A stretch of 58,361 nt of DNA from Bauldia sp. (GTDB lineage: Bacteria > Pseudomonadota > Alphaproteobacteria > Rhizobiales > Kaistiaceae), in the NCBI RefSeq assembly GCF_020442045.1, contig NZ_JAGRLA010000014.1, positions 1-58,361 on the forward strand, read 5' to 3'. Below are positions 24,570 to 34,895 of the stretch, in pieces (position 1 is the stretch's first letter; the number at the start of each line of letters is the position of its first letter). The notes beneath the pieces are model-generated. The model was not told where the DNA came from, did not search any database, and saw nothing but the letters and a program-made list of their open reading frames with translations. The position numbers and the translations under genes are program-made.

Positions 24570-26187
24570 CGAGCGCGGGCGCCCGGCTCTCGGCCACGTC
24601 GGTTCCCTCGTGGAGCAGTTTGTAGACGATCGAATCGTGCAGCGCCTCGAAGGAGGCGTCGACGATGTTTTCCGAGACCCCGATGGTGAACCACGATTCG
24701 CCGCCACCGTCGGCGCTCTCGATCATGACGCGGGTCACCGCCCCGGTGCCGCCGTTGAGGATGCGGACCTTGAAATCGACCAGCTCGAGGTCGGCGATCA
24801 CGTCGCGATAGACGCCGAGATCCTTGCGAAGCGCCGTATCGAGCGCGTTGACCGGGCCGTTTCCTTCCGCGACGGTCAACAGCCGCTCGCCGCCGACCAC
24901 CAGCTTGACGACGGCCTCCGACACGGTGACGAGGTTGCCGAGCGCGTTGTGGCGGCGCTCGACGGTGACATGGAAGCCCTCGACGTCGAAATAATCCGGC
25001 ACGCCACCGAGCATCCGCCGCGCCAGCAGCTCGAAGGAGGCGTCGGCGGCCTCGTAGGCATAGCCCAGCGATTCGCGGTGCTTGACCTCGCGGAGCAGCG
25101 CCTCGAGCCGGCTGTCGGAACGGTCGACGGCAATCCCCAGCCGATCCAGCTCGGACAGCAGGTTGGCCTTGCCCGCCTGGTCGGAGATCAGCACGTGGCG
25201 GCGGTTTCCGACCATCGCCGGATCGACATGCTCGTAGGTTCGGGGATCCTTGACGATCGCGGAGGCATGGATGCCGGCCTTGGTGGCGAAGGCGCTGGTG
25301 CCGACATAGGGCGCCTGGCGGTTGGGCGAGCGGTTGAGGAGCTCGTCGAAGCGGTGGGCGAGCCGGGTCAGCCCCGAAAGGCTCTCGGCCCTGACACCGA
25401 TCTCGAAGGCGTCGGCATAGGCGGGCTTCAGCATCAGCGTCGGGATCAGCGATGTCAGGTTGGCGTTGCCGCAGCGCTCGCCGATGCCGTTCAGCGTCCC
25501 CTGGACCTGGCGCGCGCCGCCGCGCACCGCCGCGAGCGAATTGGCGACCGCCTGCTCGGTGTCGTTATGGGCATGGATGCCCAGGTGTTCGCCGGGGATC
25601 GTCTTCGCCACCTCCCTGACGATCGCCTCGACCTCCTCCGGCAGCGTGCCGCCATTGGTGTCGCAGAGCACCGCCCAGCGGGCACCGGCGTCATAGGCGG
25701 TCTTCGCACAGGCGAGCGCGTAGTCGGGATTGGCCTTGTAGCCGTCGAAGAAATGCTCGCAGTCGAGGAGAACCTCCCGGCCGGCCTCGCGGGCGGCGGT
25801 CACCGACTGGGCTAACGACTCGAGGTTCTCCTCGTTGGTCGTGCCGAGCGCGACCCGGACGTGATAGTCCCAGGTCTTGGCGACGAAGCAGATCGCATCG
25901 GCCTCGGCATCGAGCAGGCCGCGGAGGCCCGGATCGTTGGAGAGGCTGACGCCCGGCCGCTTGGTCATGCCGAAGGCGGTGAAGGTCGCGCGCTGCGTCC
26001 GCTTCTTCTCGAAGAAGGCGGTGTCGGTGGGGTTGGCGCCGGGGTAGCCACCCTCGACATAATCGATGCCGAGCTCATCGAGGAGGCGGGCGATCTGCAC
26101 CTTGTCCTCGAGCGAGAAATCGACGCCATTGGTCTGCGCGCCGTCGCGCAGCGTCGTGTCGAACAGATAGAGGCGTTCCTTACTCAT
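24562..26187 (-). CDS. cimA: Citramalate synthase, 541 aa
   Basis: Condenses acetyl-CoA and pyruvate to (R)-citramalate, an entry to isoleucine synthesis or a leucine-like pathway. The N-terminal HMGL-like TIM barrel has the signature LFDTTLRDGAQTNGVDFSLE, the metal-binding HAHNDTEQAVANS and LNGIGERCGNANL. The C-terminal half carries a LeuA-type regulatory domain (about 400-520), including EGNGPVNALDTALRK. The length and the early VEGGYPGANPTD mark the CimA branch (TIGR00977). The ATG at 26187 has AGGTGA upstream; the GTG one codon earlier is an alternative. It is the last gene of a minus-strand block beginning at cysS. Confidence 0.9.
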   Translation of the reverse strand: MSKERLYLFDTTLRDGAQTNGVDFSLEDKVQIARLLDELGIDYVEGGYPGANPTDTAFFEKKRTQRATFTAFGMTKRPGVSLSNDPGLRGLLDAEADAICFVAKTWDYHVRVALGTTNEENLESLAQSVTAAREAGREVLLDCEHFFDGYKANPDYALACAKTAYDAGARWAVLCDTNGGTLPEEVEAIVREVAKTIPGEHLGIHAHNDTEQAVANSLAAVRGGARQVQGTLNGIGERCGNANLTSLIPTLMLKPAYADAFEIGVRAESLSGLTRLAHRFDELLNRSPNRQAPYVGTSAFATKAGIHASAIVKDPRTYEHVDPAMVGNRRHVLISDQAGKANLLSELDRLGIAVDRSDSRLEALLREVKHRESLGYAYEAADASFELLARRMLGGVPDYFDVEGFHVTVERRHNALGNLVTVSEAVVKLVVGGERLLTVAEGNGPVNALDTALRKDLGVYRDVIADLELVDFKVRILNGGTGAVTRVMIESADGGGESWFTIGVSENIVDASFEALHDSIVYKLLHEGTDVAESRAPALVT

Positions 26188-26251
26188 CACTCATTCACCT
26201 GTTCGCGCCCTGTCTTTTCAACGACATGGGGCGCTGCCTTGAGAATCCGAT

Positions 26252-26740
26252 TCAGGCCGGCGGCCAGTGCTCGGTGTCGTGGTCGGGATGCTGGTGGTTG
26301 GTGTTGACGATCTCGGCGAGCAGGGCCTCGTAGCCCTTGAAGGCATCGTCGGTGCGCATCTCCATCACGCCGGCGATACTCAAGGTCCACGGCAATCGCG
26401 ACTCGACTCCGGCCTGGTATTCGGGGTCCACCACCGTGGGATCATCGAGCGTCGCGATTGCGGGGTGGATCACGTCATTCTCGACCCAGTTGTTGAACAG
26501 CGGCGTGCCGCAGTCCCGACAGAAGCCGCGCTCCATCTTCAACGAACTGTGGAACACGGCCGGCTTGCCGCGTGTCCATTCGAGGTTCGCGTTCTTGACG
26601 GTGAAGGTTGCGAAGAAGGGCCCGCCTACCGCCTTCTGGCACATGCGGCAGTGGCAGATGCCGACCTGGAAAGGCGTCTCATGAATCGCATAGCGCACGG
26701 CGCCGCACTGGCAACCGCCGGTCGTCCTGACGTCAGCCAT
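26252..26740 (-). CDS. GFA-family zinc protein (CENP-V/GFA domain), copy 1, 162 aa
   Basis: Zinc-binding beta-fold protein of the glutathione-dependent formaldehyde-activating (GFA) family. The zinc ligands are seen in GGCQCGAVRY, ICHCRMCQKA and RGFCRDCGTPL. The name GFA comes from one characterised member, and formaldehyde activation cannot be assumed here. The C-terminal tail TNHQHPDHDTEHWPPA is nearly identical to the tail of the preceding gene's product, showing tandem duplication. Its start overlaps the end of copy 2 by eight bases (26733-26740). GGGGAG lies before the ATG. Confidence 0.9.
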   Translation of the reverse strand: MADVRTTGGCQCGAVRYAIHETPFQVGICHCRMCQKAVGGPFFATFTVKNANLEWTRGKPAVFHSSLKMERGFCRDCGTPLFNNWVENDVIHPAIATLDDPTVVDPEYQAGVESRLPWTLSIAGVMEMRTDDAFKGYEALLAEIVNTNHQHPDHDTEHWPPA

Positions 26741-27257
26741 CGATCTCACTCCCCTGGCCTCGTGATGAGGTTCCGGCCGGAGGCCATGCGGCCGTGTCGT
26801 GATCGGGATGCTGGTGGTTGGTCCGTCGGATCGCTTCGTATTTCGCCGGCGGACCTTCGTCCGGGGTATTCGAGCCGGGCAGGTCGTCAAGCTCGCCCAC
26901 CCAGGCGATCCGGCCCTCGAGGCCGAACTGGATGATCGGCCGCGCCACCGAAGGATCGTCGAGCGAGCCGATCGACACGGCCATCTCGTCGCGATCGAGG
27001 TCGTCGAAGGTGAGCGGCGTGCCGCAGTCGCGACAGAAGCCGCGCTCGACCAGGTCGGAGCTCCTGAAGATCGCGAGCTCGCCACGGGTCAGCCGGAAGC
27101 CCGCCCGGCGGACGCCGACCAGCGGCGCATAGAAGGCGCCGAAAGCCTTCTGGCACATGCGGCAATGGCAGATGCTCGGCTCGATCAGCGAGCCGCTGAG
27201 GTGATAGCGCACCGCGCCGCACTGGCAGCCACCGCTCAGGGGCCTTCCGACACGCAT
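26733..27257 (-). CDS. GFA-family zinc protein, copy 2, about 174 aa
   Basis: Same domain as copy 1 with the full cysteine set (GGCQCGAVRYHL, ICHCRMCQKAFG, RGFCRDCGTPLTF). An extra C-terminal tail of about 11 residues (GTSSRGQGSEIDG) follows the shared TNHQHPDHDTAAWPP. The ATG at 27257 has an ideal GGAGG five bases upstream. An in-frame ATG at 27272 overlaps or abuts the GNAT stop and is also possible, and one at 27305 is less likely. It lies between the GNAT gene and copy 1 with overlaps or tiny gaps, so the three are cotranscribed. Divergence between the copies suggests an old duplication. Confidence 0.9.
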   Translation of the reverse strand: MRVGRPLSGGCQCGAVRYHLSGSLIEPSICHCRMCQKAFGAFYAPLVGVRRAGFRLTRGELAIFRSSDLVERGFCRDCGTPLTFDDLDRDEMAVSIGSLDDPSVARPIIQFGLEGRIAWVGELDDLPGSNTPDEGPPAKYEAIRRTNHQHPDHDTAAWPPAGTSSRGQGSEIDG

Positions 27258-27276
27258 CGCCGCCTCCGCCATCGCC

Positions 27277-27783
27277 TCAGGCCCCCGCCCCACGGTCATC
27301 GCCAAGCTGCTTGGCCATCACGGTCCGGCCGAGCCATTCGCCGACTCGGATCACCGTTTCGCGCCGCTCCGCGACGTAGCCGCGACCGGCGAAGAACGGC
27401 CGTGCCGTATCGCTTGCCTCGGTGGTGAGGCGGGCGGCGCCGCGACCGGCGGCGAGTTTCTCCAGCGCATCGACGAGCATGGTGGCGATGCCCTGCCGGG
27501 CCACCGCCGGATGGACGAAGAGCATGGCGATCCGCTCGTTGCCGTCGAGCGAGGCGAAACCGACCGGCGACTGCCGGAACACGGCGACCAGCGTCAGTTG
27601 CCCGGCCAGCTCGTCGGTGAAGGCCTCCTCGTCGTCGGCCGAGGCCGCCCAGGCCTCCTGCTGCGCCGGATCGTAGTCATCGCCGGTCAGCTCGGCGATG
27701 CTCTCCCGGTAGATTTCGGCGAGCGCCGGCCCGTCCTCGGGCAGCATCGGGCGCAGGCCGAAGGTCGGGTTCGCCTCGGCCAT
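27277..27783 (-). CDS. GNAT-family N-acetyltransferase, 168 aa
   Basis: Acetyl-CoA-dependent transferase fold. Residues 8-35 (FGLRPMLPEDGPALAEIYRE) are the usual N-terminal strand and helix. The acetyl-CoA-binding motif A is FVHPAVARQGIATMLVDALE, and the C-terminal strand follows FFAGRGYVAERRETV, a pattern common in the YafP/putative acetyltransferase type. The substrate is unknown. The ATG at 27783 has GAGG upstream. It is followed within a few bases by GFA copy 2. Confidence 0.9.
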   Translation of the reverse strand: MAEANPTFGLRPMLPEDGPALAEIYRESIAELTGDDYDPAQQEAWAASADDEEAFTDELAGQLTLVAVFRQSPVGFASLDGNERIAMLFVHPAVARQGIATMLVDALEKLAAGRGAARLTTEASDTARPFFAGRGYVAERRETVIRVGEWLGRTVMAKQLGDDRGAGA

Positions 27784-27807
27784 CAGTCCCGCGCCTCGTC
27801 CATGGGT

Positions 27808-28206
27808 CTATTCGGGCGCATGGCATACCGCCTCGATGTTGTGGCCCTCGGGATCGAGCACGAAGGCACCGTAATAGGTCGGATGGTACATTTCGCGGAT
27901 GCCGGGCGGTCCATTGTCGGTCCCGCCGGCCGCGATCGCCGCCGCGTAGAAGGCGTCGACCTCGGCCCGGGTCTCGACGCCGAAGGCGATATGGGTGCGC
28001 GGCGTCTGCCTGCCGGCTCCGGAAAGCCAGAAATACGGCTTGCCCTCGACCCCGTAGCCCGCGACGTCGACCGTACCAGTCACGCTTGCCGGGAATTCCA
28101 TCATCAGGGTGAAGCCGATCGGCGCCAGCGCCTTGCCATAGAAGGCCTTGGCGCGGGCCATGTCTTCAACACTGAGGCTGATGTGATCGATGACGTGGCG
28201 GGTCAT
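27808..28206 (-). CDS. VOC-family (glyoxalase/dioxygenase fold) protein, 132 aa
   Basis: A single vicinal-oxygen-chelate domain protein made of two beta-alpha-beta-beta-beta modules: IDHISLSVEDMARAKAFYGK with the metal-ligand His at residue 8, then THIAFGVETRAEVDAFY and YGAFVLDPEGHNIEAVCH with the C-terminal Glu and metal site. This is the subgroup with the DPEGHNIEAV ending, whose substrates are not known. It lies 24 bp before the GNAT gene on the same strand, with GGGAA before its ATG. Confidence 0.9.
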   Translation of the reverse strand: MTRHVIDHISLSVEDMARAKAFYGKALAPIGFTLMMEFPASVTGTVDVAGYGVEGKPYFWLSGAGRQTPRTHIAFGVETRAEVDAFYAAAIAAGGTDNGPPGIREMYHPTYYGAFVLDPEGHNIEAVCHAPE

Positions 28207-28273
28207 GGTCGTGGTTCCCTTCCCAATGCGTACCGTTGGGGACGACTTCGATTGCGCACTTCACTCTCACGGG

Positions 28274-28362
28274 CGTCATGCCCCGGCTTGTCCCGGGCAT
28301 CCACGCGAACACCGGTGTTACCGAAAAAGCCGTGGATGGCCGGGATAAACCCGGCCATGACG
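28274..28362. repeat. Intergenic palindromic repeat element A
   Basis: A large imperfect inverted repeat. The arm 28274-28305 begins CGTCATGCCCCGG and ends CATCCACG, and its inverted partner 28331-28362 ends GGCCATGACG. The arms are about 32 bp with a 25-bp centre. On translation they give VPAIH- and KPGHD-like phrases, known from interspersed repeats of Hyphomicrobiales genomes. No coding function is expected. Confidence 0.75.
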
Positions 28363-28381
28363 GCCGAGGGGAACGCGACGA

Positions 28382-28426
28382 TCACCGCTTGACCTCCCAG
28401 GTGGTCGCCAACTCGCCGGTCTCGGG
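28382..28426 (-). pseudogene. Duplicate copy of the cysS 3' end
   Basis: 45 bp repeating the cysS terminus at 28595-28639 with five mismatches. Both encode PETGEL(A/V)TTWEVKR and stop with TGA. Four of the five differences are synonymous (Arg CGG/CGA, Thr ACC/ACG twice, Leu TTG/CTG), and one changes Val to Ala. No start codon or upstream homology is attached. The copy lies between palindromic elements A and B, 213 bp from the true end. Confidence 0.8.
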
Positions 28427-28453
28427 CGCCCTCACGTCGCCCCGACGCACTCT

Positions 28454-28575
28454 GTCGTCCTCCGGCTTGACAGGAGGACCGTTGGCCGCTCGCCGAGACG
28501 CTGGGGAGCGGTCCGCCTTGCGCCCAGCCTTGTGCCGGGTGGAGACCGGTCCTCCGGTCAAGCCGGAGGATGACG
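28454..28575. repeat. Intergenic palindromic repeat element B
   Basis: The inverted arms are 28454-28480 (CGTCCTCCGGCTTGACAGG...) and 28548-28575 (ending GGAGGATGACG), about 26 bp each around a centre of about 67 bp. The arm type translates to ILRLDRR, a phrase recurring in repeats of Hyphomicrobiales genomes. It sits between the cysS tail and its duplicate, so its insertion or an associated recombination may have produced the duplication. Confidence 0.75.
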
Positions 28576-28594
28576 GTGGAGGGAGTGGCTGCGC

Positions 28595-30223
<1,629 letters not shown>

Positions 30224-30602
30224 ACCGAAACGTATCCCTTGCCCGCCGGCCGGGGGTTCGTCTCGTCTCAGATGGTCAAGGACAGGACGGCTCCAGCCAG
30301 CGATTGTCGCTAGCTAATAATAATCCCGCAGATGCAAATCGCGCGTGAACGCGTCACAGCCGTCATGGCGGTTGCCATCGCGCATTTGGCGGGAAAGGTC
30401 AAGCGCCGCGCGCCGGCCATGCCCCGAGGAGCCGGCGAATCCTCCCCCTGGTCTGGACGTGCCGCGCGGGGCTGATACCATCCGGCGCGACTCTCGCGGG
30501 GTCGGGGCGGCTTCTGTCGACACGACAAGGCATGGCGTACCGGTGCAGTTCCTGAACGATTTCCTTTCCATTTCCGAAGAGGAACGGCGAGGCGCGCTGG
30601 TC
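30224..30602. other. Intergenic region between divergent cysS and hydrolase genes
   Basis: 379 bp with no supported gene. The open plus-strand frame that runs into the hydrolase from 30345 is Arg/Pro-rich and lacks a ribosome site. A weak TAATAATAATCC stretch near 30315-30327 is unusually AT-rich for this DNA and might lie in a promoter, but no boxes could be fixed. Confidence 0.4.
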
Positions 30603-31214
30603 ATGCGCGTCGTCACCGCCGTCGTCTTCGCCACCGCCCTGCTCACCCTTGCCGCCGGTCCCGCCGCGGCGCGGACCGTCCACATCGTCGCGCTGGGCGA
30701 CAGCAACACCTACGGCTACGGCACCAAGCGTATCGCCACCTATCCGGCCCAGCTCCAGGTACTGCTCCAGGCGCGCGGCTATGACGTCGAGATCACCAAC
30801 CGCGGGGTTAACGGCGACACGACCTTCGATGCGCTCGGCCGGCTCGACAAGGCGATCCCTGAGGGGACCGACGCGGTCATCGTCTTTCTCGGCCGGAACG
30901 ACTGGCGCCGCAATTCACCGACCAGCGCGATCAGCCACAACCTCGAAATTATTGTCGCAACGCTCCGCCAGCGCGGGATCGCGGTGCTGCTGATCGGGTT
31001 CAAGCCGCACGATTTCTCCGACATCGCCGAGAAATACGGCGTCCTCTACTACCCGGACTTCTTCAACGGCACGATGGTGATGAACCGCAAGCTCCGCAAA
31101 TACAGGCTGAAGGGCGGCGACATCGCCGGCCATCTCAATGCCGATGGCTATGCGGTGGTGGTCAACAAGATGCTGCCGAGCGTCGAGGCGCTGATCAGCC
31201 AGGTCGAGGACTGA
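30603..31214 (+). CDS. Exported SGNH/GDSL-type esterase or acylhydrolase, 203 aa
   Basis: Signal peptide residues 1-24 (ending GPAAA). The SGNH catalytic blocks are clear: block I IVALGDSNTYGYG with the nucleophile Ser, the block II glycine in TNRGVNGDTTFDA, block III VIVFLGRNDWRR (Asn), and block V near GHLNADGYAVVV (Asp and His). This is the TesA-like exported type that acts on ester bonds of lipids or acyl groups. The preferred start is the ATG at 30603 because it begins the signal peptide. It is a single gene, divergent from cysS. Confidence 0.85.
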   Translation: MRVVTAVVFATALLTLAAGPAAARTVHIVALGDSNTYGYGTKRIATYPAQLQVLLQARGYDVEITNRGVNGDTTFDALGRLDKAIPEGTDAVIVFLGRNDWRRNSPTSAISHNLEIIVATLRQRGIAVLLIGFKPHDFSDIAEKYGVLYYPDFFNGTMVMNRKLRKYRLKGGDIAGHLNADGYAVVVNKMLPSVEALISQVED

Positions 31215-31238
31215 TCGGTCCGGCAGGCGCCCGCGCGC

Positions 31239-32147
31239 TCAAACCTTCTTCGTCGCCCAATCGACCGCGTGCCCGCCGAAATCCTCGGCGCAGGCCTCCA
31301 ACTCCTCCGCGAAAATCCCACGGATCGCAGCGTGGATATCGCGGGTCATTTCAACCTTCCTGAGGTCGCTCTTACGGTTGAATCCGACGTCGATCGGTAT
31401 CGACACGTCCGGACTCGCGCCGAGGAAGGCGAGGATGTCGCGCCGCAGCGATGCTGGGTCGGCAACCAGGTCGTCGAAGAAATAGAGCGCGAAACTCCCG
31501 GACGGGACGGCCTGCCGCCAGCGGCGCACCGCGACCGACTGACGGGAGCGCTGCATGACGCCCTCGCGCGCCGCGAAGCGCCGGACGGCCGTGGCGTCGG
31601 CGCGCCCCTTCAGGTCCCCCCGGCGCAGCCGCATGTTGAGAGCCGACCAGAAGCGATCGATCGGATTCCGCGCCATGAAGATCACCTTCAGGCGCGGGAA
31701 CCGTTCCGCGATCCCGGCGATCGCCGGCGGCTCGAGCACCGCATATCCGGGCGTGATGTCGCCGGAGGCCTCCTCGCCCTTCCCCGCGAAGAGATCGGCA
31801 TAATCCTCGACGGTGGCGCCTTCGCGGAGAGCGATGAAGGCGCGGAGGAAAGTGAGATCGCGCTCCTCCAGCAGGCGACGGCGATGCTCCGCGCGCCGGC
31901 GATTATCGCCCTCGGGGTCGGACAGCGCGCGATCGAGGATCGATCGCGCGTGCCCGGCACGCGAGCCTGGTGCATCGAAGTGATGCAACTCCTTGATCGG
32001 CGGCATCCAGAAGCCCGGATGCAGCGCGAGCTGGTCGTAGAGCCATTGGGTGCCGCCCTTCTGTGCCCCAACGCACATGAAGTCGGGTCCAGGGCCGGGC
32101 TGCCCCTCTGTGGCGGGCGCCGGCCCCGCGCCGTTTTCCAACGTCAT
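31239..32147 (-). CDS. Sulfotransferase family protein, 302 aa
   Basis: P-loop-like fold that transfers sulfate from PAPS. The 5'-phosphosulfate motif is CVGAQKGGTQWLYDQLALHP (with the catalytic Lys) and the 3'-phosphate motif IFMARNPIDRFWSALNMRLR. The dimer region has SLRRDILAFLG. It resembles the prokaryotic sulfotransferase domain proteins that act on sugars, lipids or tyrosine. The acceptor is unknown, and no PAPS-making genes are near. The start at 32147 (ATG) has a weak ribosome site. Confidence 0.85.
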   Translation of the reverse strand: MTLENGAGPAPATEGQPGPGPDFMCVGAQKGGTQWLYDQLALHPGFWMPPIKELHHFDAPGSRAGHARSILDRALSDPEGDNRRRAEHRRRLLEERDLTFLRAFIALREGATVEDYADLFAGKGEEASGDITPGYAVLEPPAIAGIAERFPRLKVIFMARNPIDRFWSALNMRLRRGDLKGRADATAVRRFAAREGVMQRSRQSVAVRRWRQAVPSGSFALYFFDDLVADPASLRRDILAFLGASPDVSIPIDVGFNRKSDLRKVEMTRDIHAAIRGIFAEELEACAEDFGGHAVDWATKKV

Positions 32148-32328
32148 CGGAAGTCCGATATCTCCGAAGAAGTCCCCATTCGGCGATCACCATAGCGGCG
32201 CGTCCGGCATCGTCAAAAACTGCCCGATTGTCTTTCGCCGCTCGACGGGAAGCGGACCCGCCATGTATCTGCTATCGTTCCCCCGTCGACCTCCGCAGCG
32301 CGAATATCCCGGATCGAAGTCCAAAAAA

Positions 32329-34641
32329 ATGTCAGACCCGCGTCCCGAGGGCAGCGACCTCGACCAGCACGCCCTTTTCTTCCACAAGTTTCCCAGGCCG
32401 GGAAAGCTCGAGATCCAGGCGACCAAGCCGCTTGGCAACCAGCGCGACCTGGCGCTCGCCTATTCGCCGGGCGTTGCCGCGCCCTGCCTCGCGATCGCCG
32501 GCGACCCGTCGCTGGTGGCCGACTACACGTCGCGCCAGAACCTCGTCGGCGTGGTCTCCAACGGAACCGCGGTTCTCGGCCTCGGCGCTATCGGGGCGCT
32601 TGCCTCCAAGCCGGTGATGGAGGGCAAGGCCGTCCTCTTCAAGAAGTTCGCCGGGATCGACGTCTTCGATATCGAGGTCGACGAGCGCGATATCGACCGC
32701 TTCGTCGACGTCGTGGCCGCGCTGGAGCCGACCTTCGGCGGCATCAACCTCGAAGACATCAAGGCGCCGGAATGCTTCGCTATCGAGACGCGGCTCCGCG
32801 AGCGGATGAACATTCCGGTCTTCCACGACGACCAGCACGGCACGGCGATCATCGTCGGCGCGGCGGTGGTGAATGCCCTGTCGCTCGCCGGCAAGGCAAT
32901 CGGCGACGTCAAGATCGTCGCCTCTGGCGCCGGTGCCGCGGCGATCGCCTGCCTCAACCTGCTGGTCTCGCTTGGCGCCACGCCGTCGAACATCTGGGTC
33001 ACCGATATCGACGGGGTCGTCCACAAGGGACGCGAGACGCTGATGGACCCGTGGAAGGCGGCCTATGCGCAGGAAACCGGCAAGCGGACCCTCGCCGAGG
33101 TGATCCCGGGTGCCGACGTCTTCCTCGGCGTCTCGGCCGGCGGCGTCCTCAAGCCCGAGATGCTGGAGGAGATGGCCGAACGGCCGCTGATCCTGGCGCT
33201 CGCCAACCCGGTGCCGGAAATCATGCCGGATGTCGCACGATCCGTGCGCCCCGATGCGATGATCTGCACCGGCCGGTCGGACTTCCCCAACCAGGTCAAC
33301 AACGTCCTCTGCTTCCCCTACATCTTCCGCGGCGCGCTCGATGTCGGCGCGACGACCATCAACGAGGCTATGAAACATGCCGCGGTGGCGGCGATCGCCG
33401 ATCTCGCGCGCGAGCCGCCGTCCGACGTCGTCGCCCGCGCTTCCGGTGGCGAGGCCGAGACCTTCGGCGCCCAGAGCCTGATCCCCTCCCCCTTCGACCA
33501 GCGCCTGATCCTCAAGATCGCCCCGGCCGTCGCCCGCGCCGCCATGGAGAGCGGGGTCGCGACGCGGCCGATCATGGACTTCGAGGCCTATCTCGACCAG
33601 CTCAACCGCTTTGTCTTCCGCTCCGGCCTGATCATGAAGCCGATGATCTCGGCGGCCAAATCGGCACCGAAGCGGATCGTCTATGCCGACGGCGAGGACG
33701 AGCGGGTGCTCCGCGCCGCACAGATCGCCATCGAGGAAGGCATCGCCCGTCCGATCCTGATCGGACGCCCGAACGTCATCGACGTGCGCTGCCGGCGCTA
33801 TGGCCTTCGCTTCTCGCTCGACAGCGACTGCGAGATCATCAATCCGGAGGACGATCCCCGCTATCGTGCCTATTCGGACCTCTATTTCTCCAAGGTCGGT
33901 CGCAAGGGCATCGACCCGGAAGCCGCCCGCATGGTGGTGCGCACCAATACCACCGTCATCGCCGCCCTGGCGGTCGAGCGCGGCGACGCCGACGCGCTGA
34001 TCTGCGGGCTTGGCGGCCGCTTCATCCGCCACCTCCGCGACATCGGCCACGTGATCGGGCTGAAGCCCGGCGCCCGGACCTTCTCGGCCCTCAGCCTGCT
34101 GATCAACACCCGCGGCAGCTACTTCCTCACCGACACCCACGTCACTGTCGATCCCGACGCCGAGGAGATCGCCGAGATGACACGGCTTGCCGCCGCCGAG
34201 ATCCGGCGCTTCGGCCTCGAACCCAAGGCGGCGCTGCTGTCGGCATCGAACTTCGGGACGCGGGAGATCGACACCGCGATCAAGATGCGCGCGGCGGTCG
34301 AGATGCTTTGGCGGACCGATCCGGACCTCGAGGTCGACGGCGAGATGCACGGCGACGCCGCCCTGTCGGGGGCGTTCCGCCAACGGGTGATGCCGACGTC
34401 ACGTCTGGAAGGCGAGGCCAACCTCCTCGTCTTCCCGAGCCTCGATTCGGCCAATATCGCCCTCAATCTCCTCAAGGGGATGACCGACGCGCTGCATGTC
34501 GGGCCGATCCTGCTCGGCGCCGCCAAACCCGCCCATATCGTGACGCCCTCGGTCACCTCGCGCGGCGTGCTCAACATGACGGCGCTCGCGGTGGTCGGCG
34601 CGCAGGCGGAGGAAAGCGCGGCCGCGGCGGCATTGCCTTAA
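32329..34641 (+). CDS. maeB: NADP-dependent malic enzyme with C-terminal phosphotransacetylase-like domain, 770 aa
   Basis: Oxidatively decarboxylates malate to pyruvate, giving NADPH. Residues 15-160 are the malic N-domain with [15 protein letters not shown] and the substrate/metal loop [16 protein letters not shown] and [26 protein letters not shown]. Residues 165-420 are the NAD(P)-binding domain ([24 protein letters not shown]). Residues 430-765 are a phosphate acetyl/butyryl transferase-like domain that in MaeB serves allostery rather than catalysis. The size fits MaeB. The ATG at 32329 opens the family N-terminus. It is a single-gene unit; the sulfotransferase gene is divergent. Confidence 0.95.
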   Translation: MSDPRPEGSDLDQHALFFHKFPRPGKLEIQATKPLGNQRDLALAYSPGVAAPCLAIAGDPSLVADYTSRQNLVGVVSNGTAVLGLGAIGALASKPVMEGKAVLFKKFAGIDVFDIEVDERDIDRFVDVVAALEPTFGGINLEDIKAPECFAIETRLRERMNIPVFHDDQHGTAIIVGAAVVNALSLAGKAIGDVKIVASGAGAAAIACLNLLVSLGATPSNIWVTDIDGVVHKGRETLMDPWKAAYAQETGKRTLAEVIPGADVFLGVSAGGVLKPEMLEEMAERPLILALANPVPEIMPDVARSVRPDAMICTGRSDFPNQVNNVLCFPYIFRGALDVGATTINEAMKHAAVAAIADLAREPPSDVVARASGGEAETFGAQSLIPSPFDQRLILKIAPAVARAAMESGVATRPIMDFEAYLDQLNRFVFRSGLIMKPMISAAKSAPKRIVYADGEDERVLRAAQIAIEEGIARPILIGRPNVIDVRCRRYGLRFSLDSDCEIINPEDDPRYRAYSDLYFSKVGRKGIDPEAARMVVRTNTTVIAALAVERGDADALICGLGGRFIRHLRDIGHVIGLKPGARTFSALSLLINTRGSYFLTDTHVTVDPDAEEIAEMTRLAAAEIRRFGLEPKAALLSASNFGTREIDTAIKMRAAVEMLWRTDPDLEVDGEMHGDAALSGAFRQRVMPTSRLEGEANLLVFPSLDSANIALNLLKGMTDALHVGPILLGAAKPAHIVTPSVTSRGVLNMTALAVVGAQAEESAAAAALP

Positions 34642-34744
34642 CGCCCCGGTAAGGTCCCTGAACCGCGGACAACAAGGCATTCAGCCTTGGTACCGCCACA
34701 AAATGCGAGGCTCCGCCGCAACCCTCAATGCGGCGGACCTTGTC

Positions 34745-34840
34745 ATGGCCAACACCCTTTTCGCTTTCGTCACCCTCGCCTTCCTCACCTGGATCATGGC
34801 CGGGATGCTCTTCGGCTATTCGGTCGCCTCCTTCATGTGA
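34745..34840 (+). CDS. Possible small membrane protein, 31 aa
   Basis: A very short frame encoding one hydrophobic helix (MANTLFAFVTLAFLTWIMAG, then MLFGYSVASFM). The helix is well formed and flanked by few charges, as in small membrane proteins. An in-frame ATG at 34703 would add 14 residues. Neither start has a strong ribosome site, so expression is uncertain. It lies between maeB and the transglycosylase gene. Confidence 0.35.
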   Translation: MANTLFAFVTLAFLTWIMAGMLFGYSVASFM

Positions 34841-34895
34841 GATCGGCGCGCCGCCGGCCTTTCGATCGCCCGGATCGGTCTGCTATCCTCACCGG

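Noticed and set aside
32332..34383. 683-codon open frame antisense to maeB
   Set aside because: It lies entirely under the malic enzyme gene. Its Asp/Arg/Gly-rich composition is the usual shadow of a G+C-rich gene.
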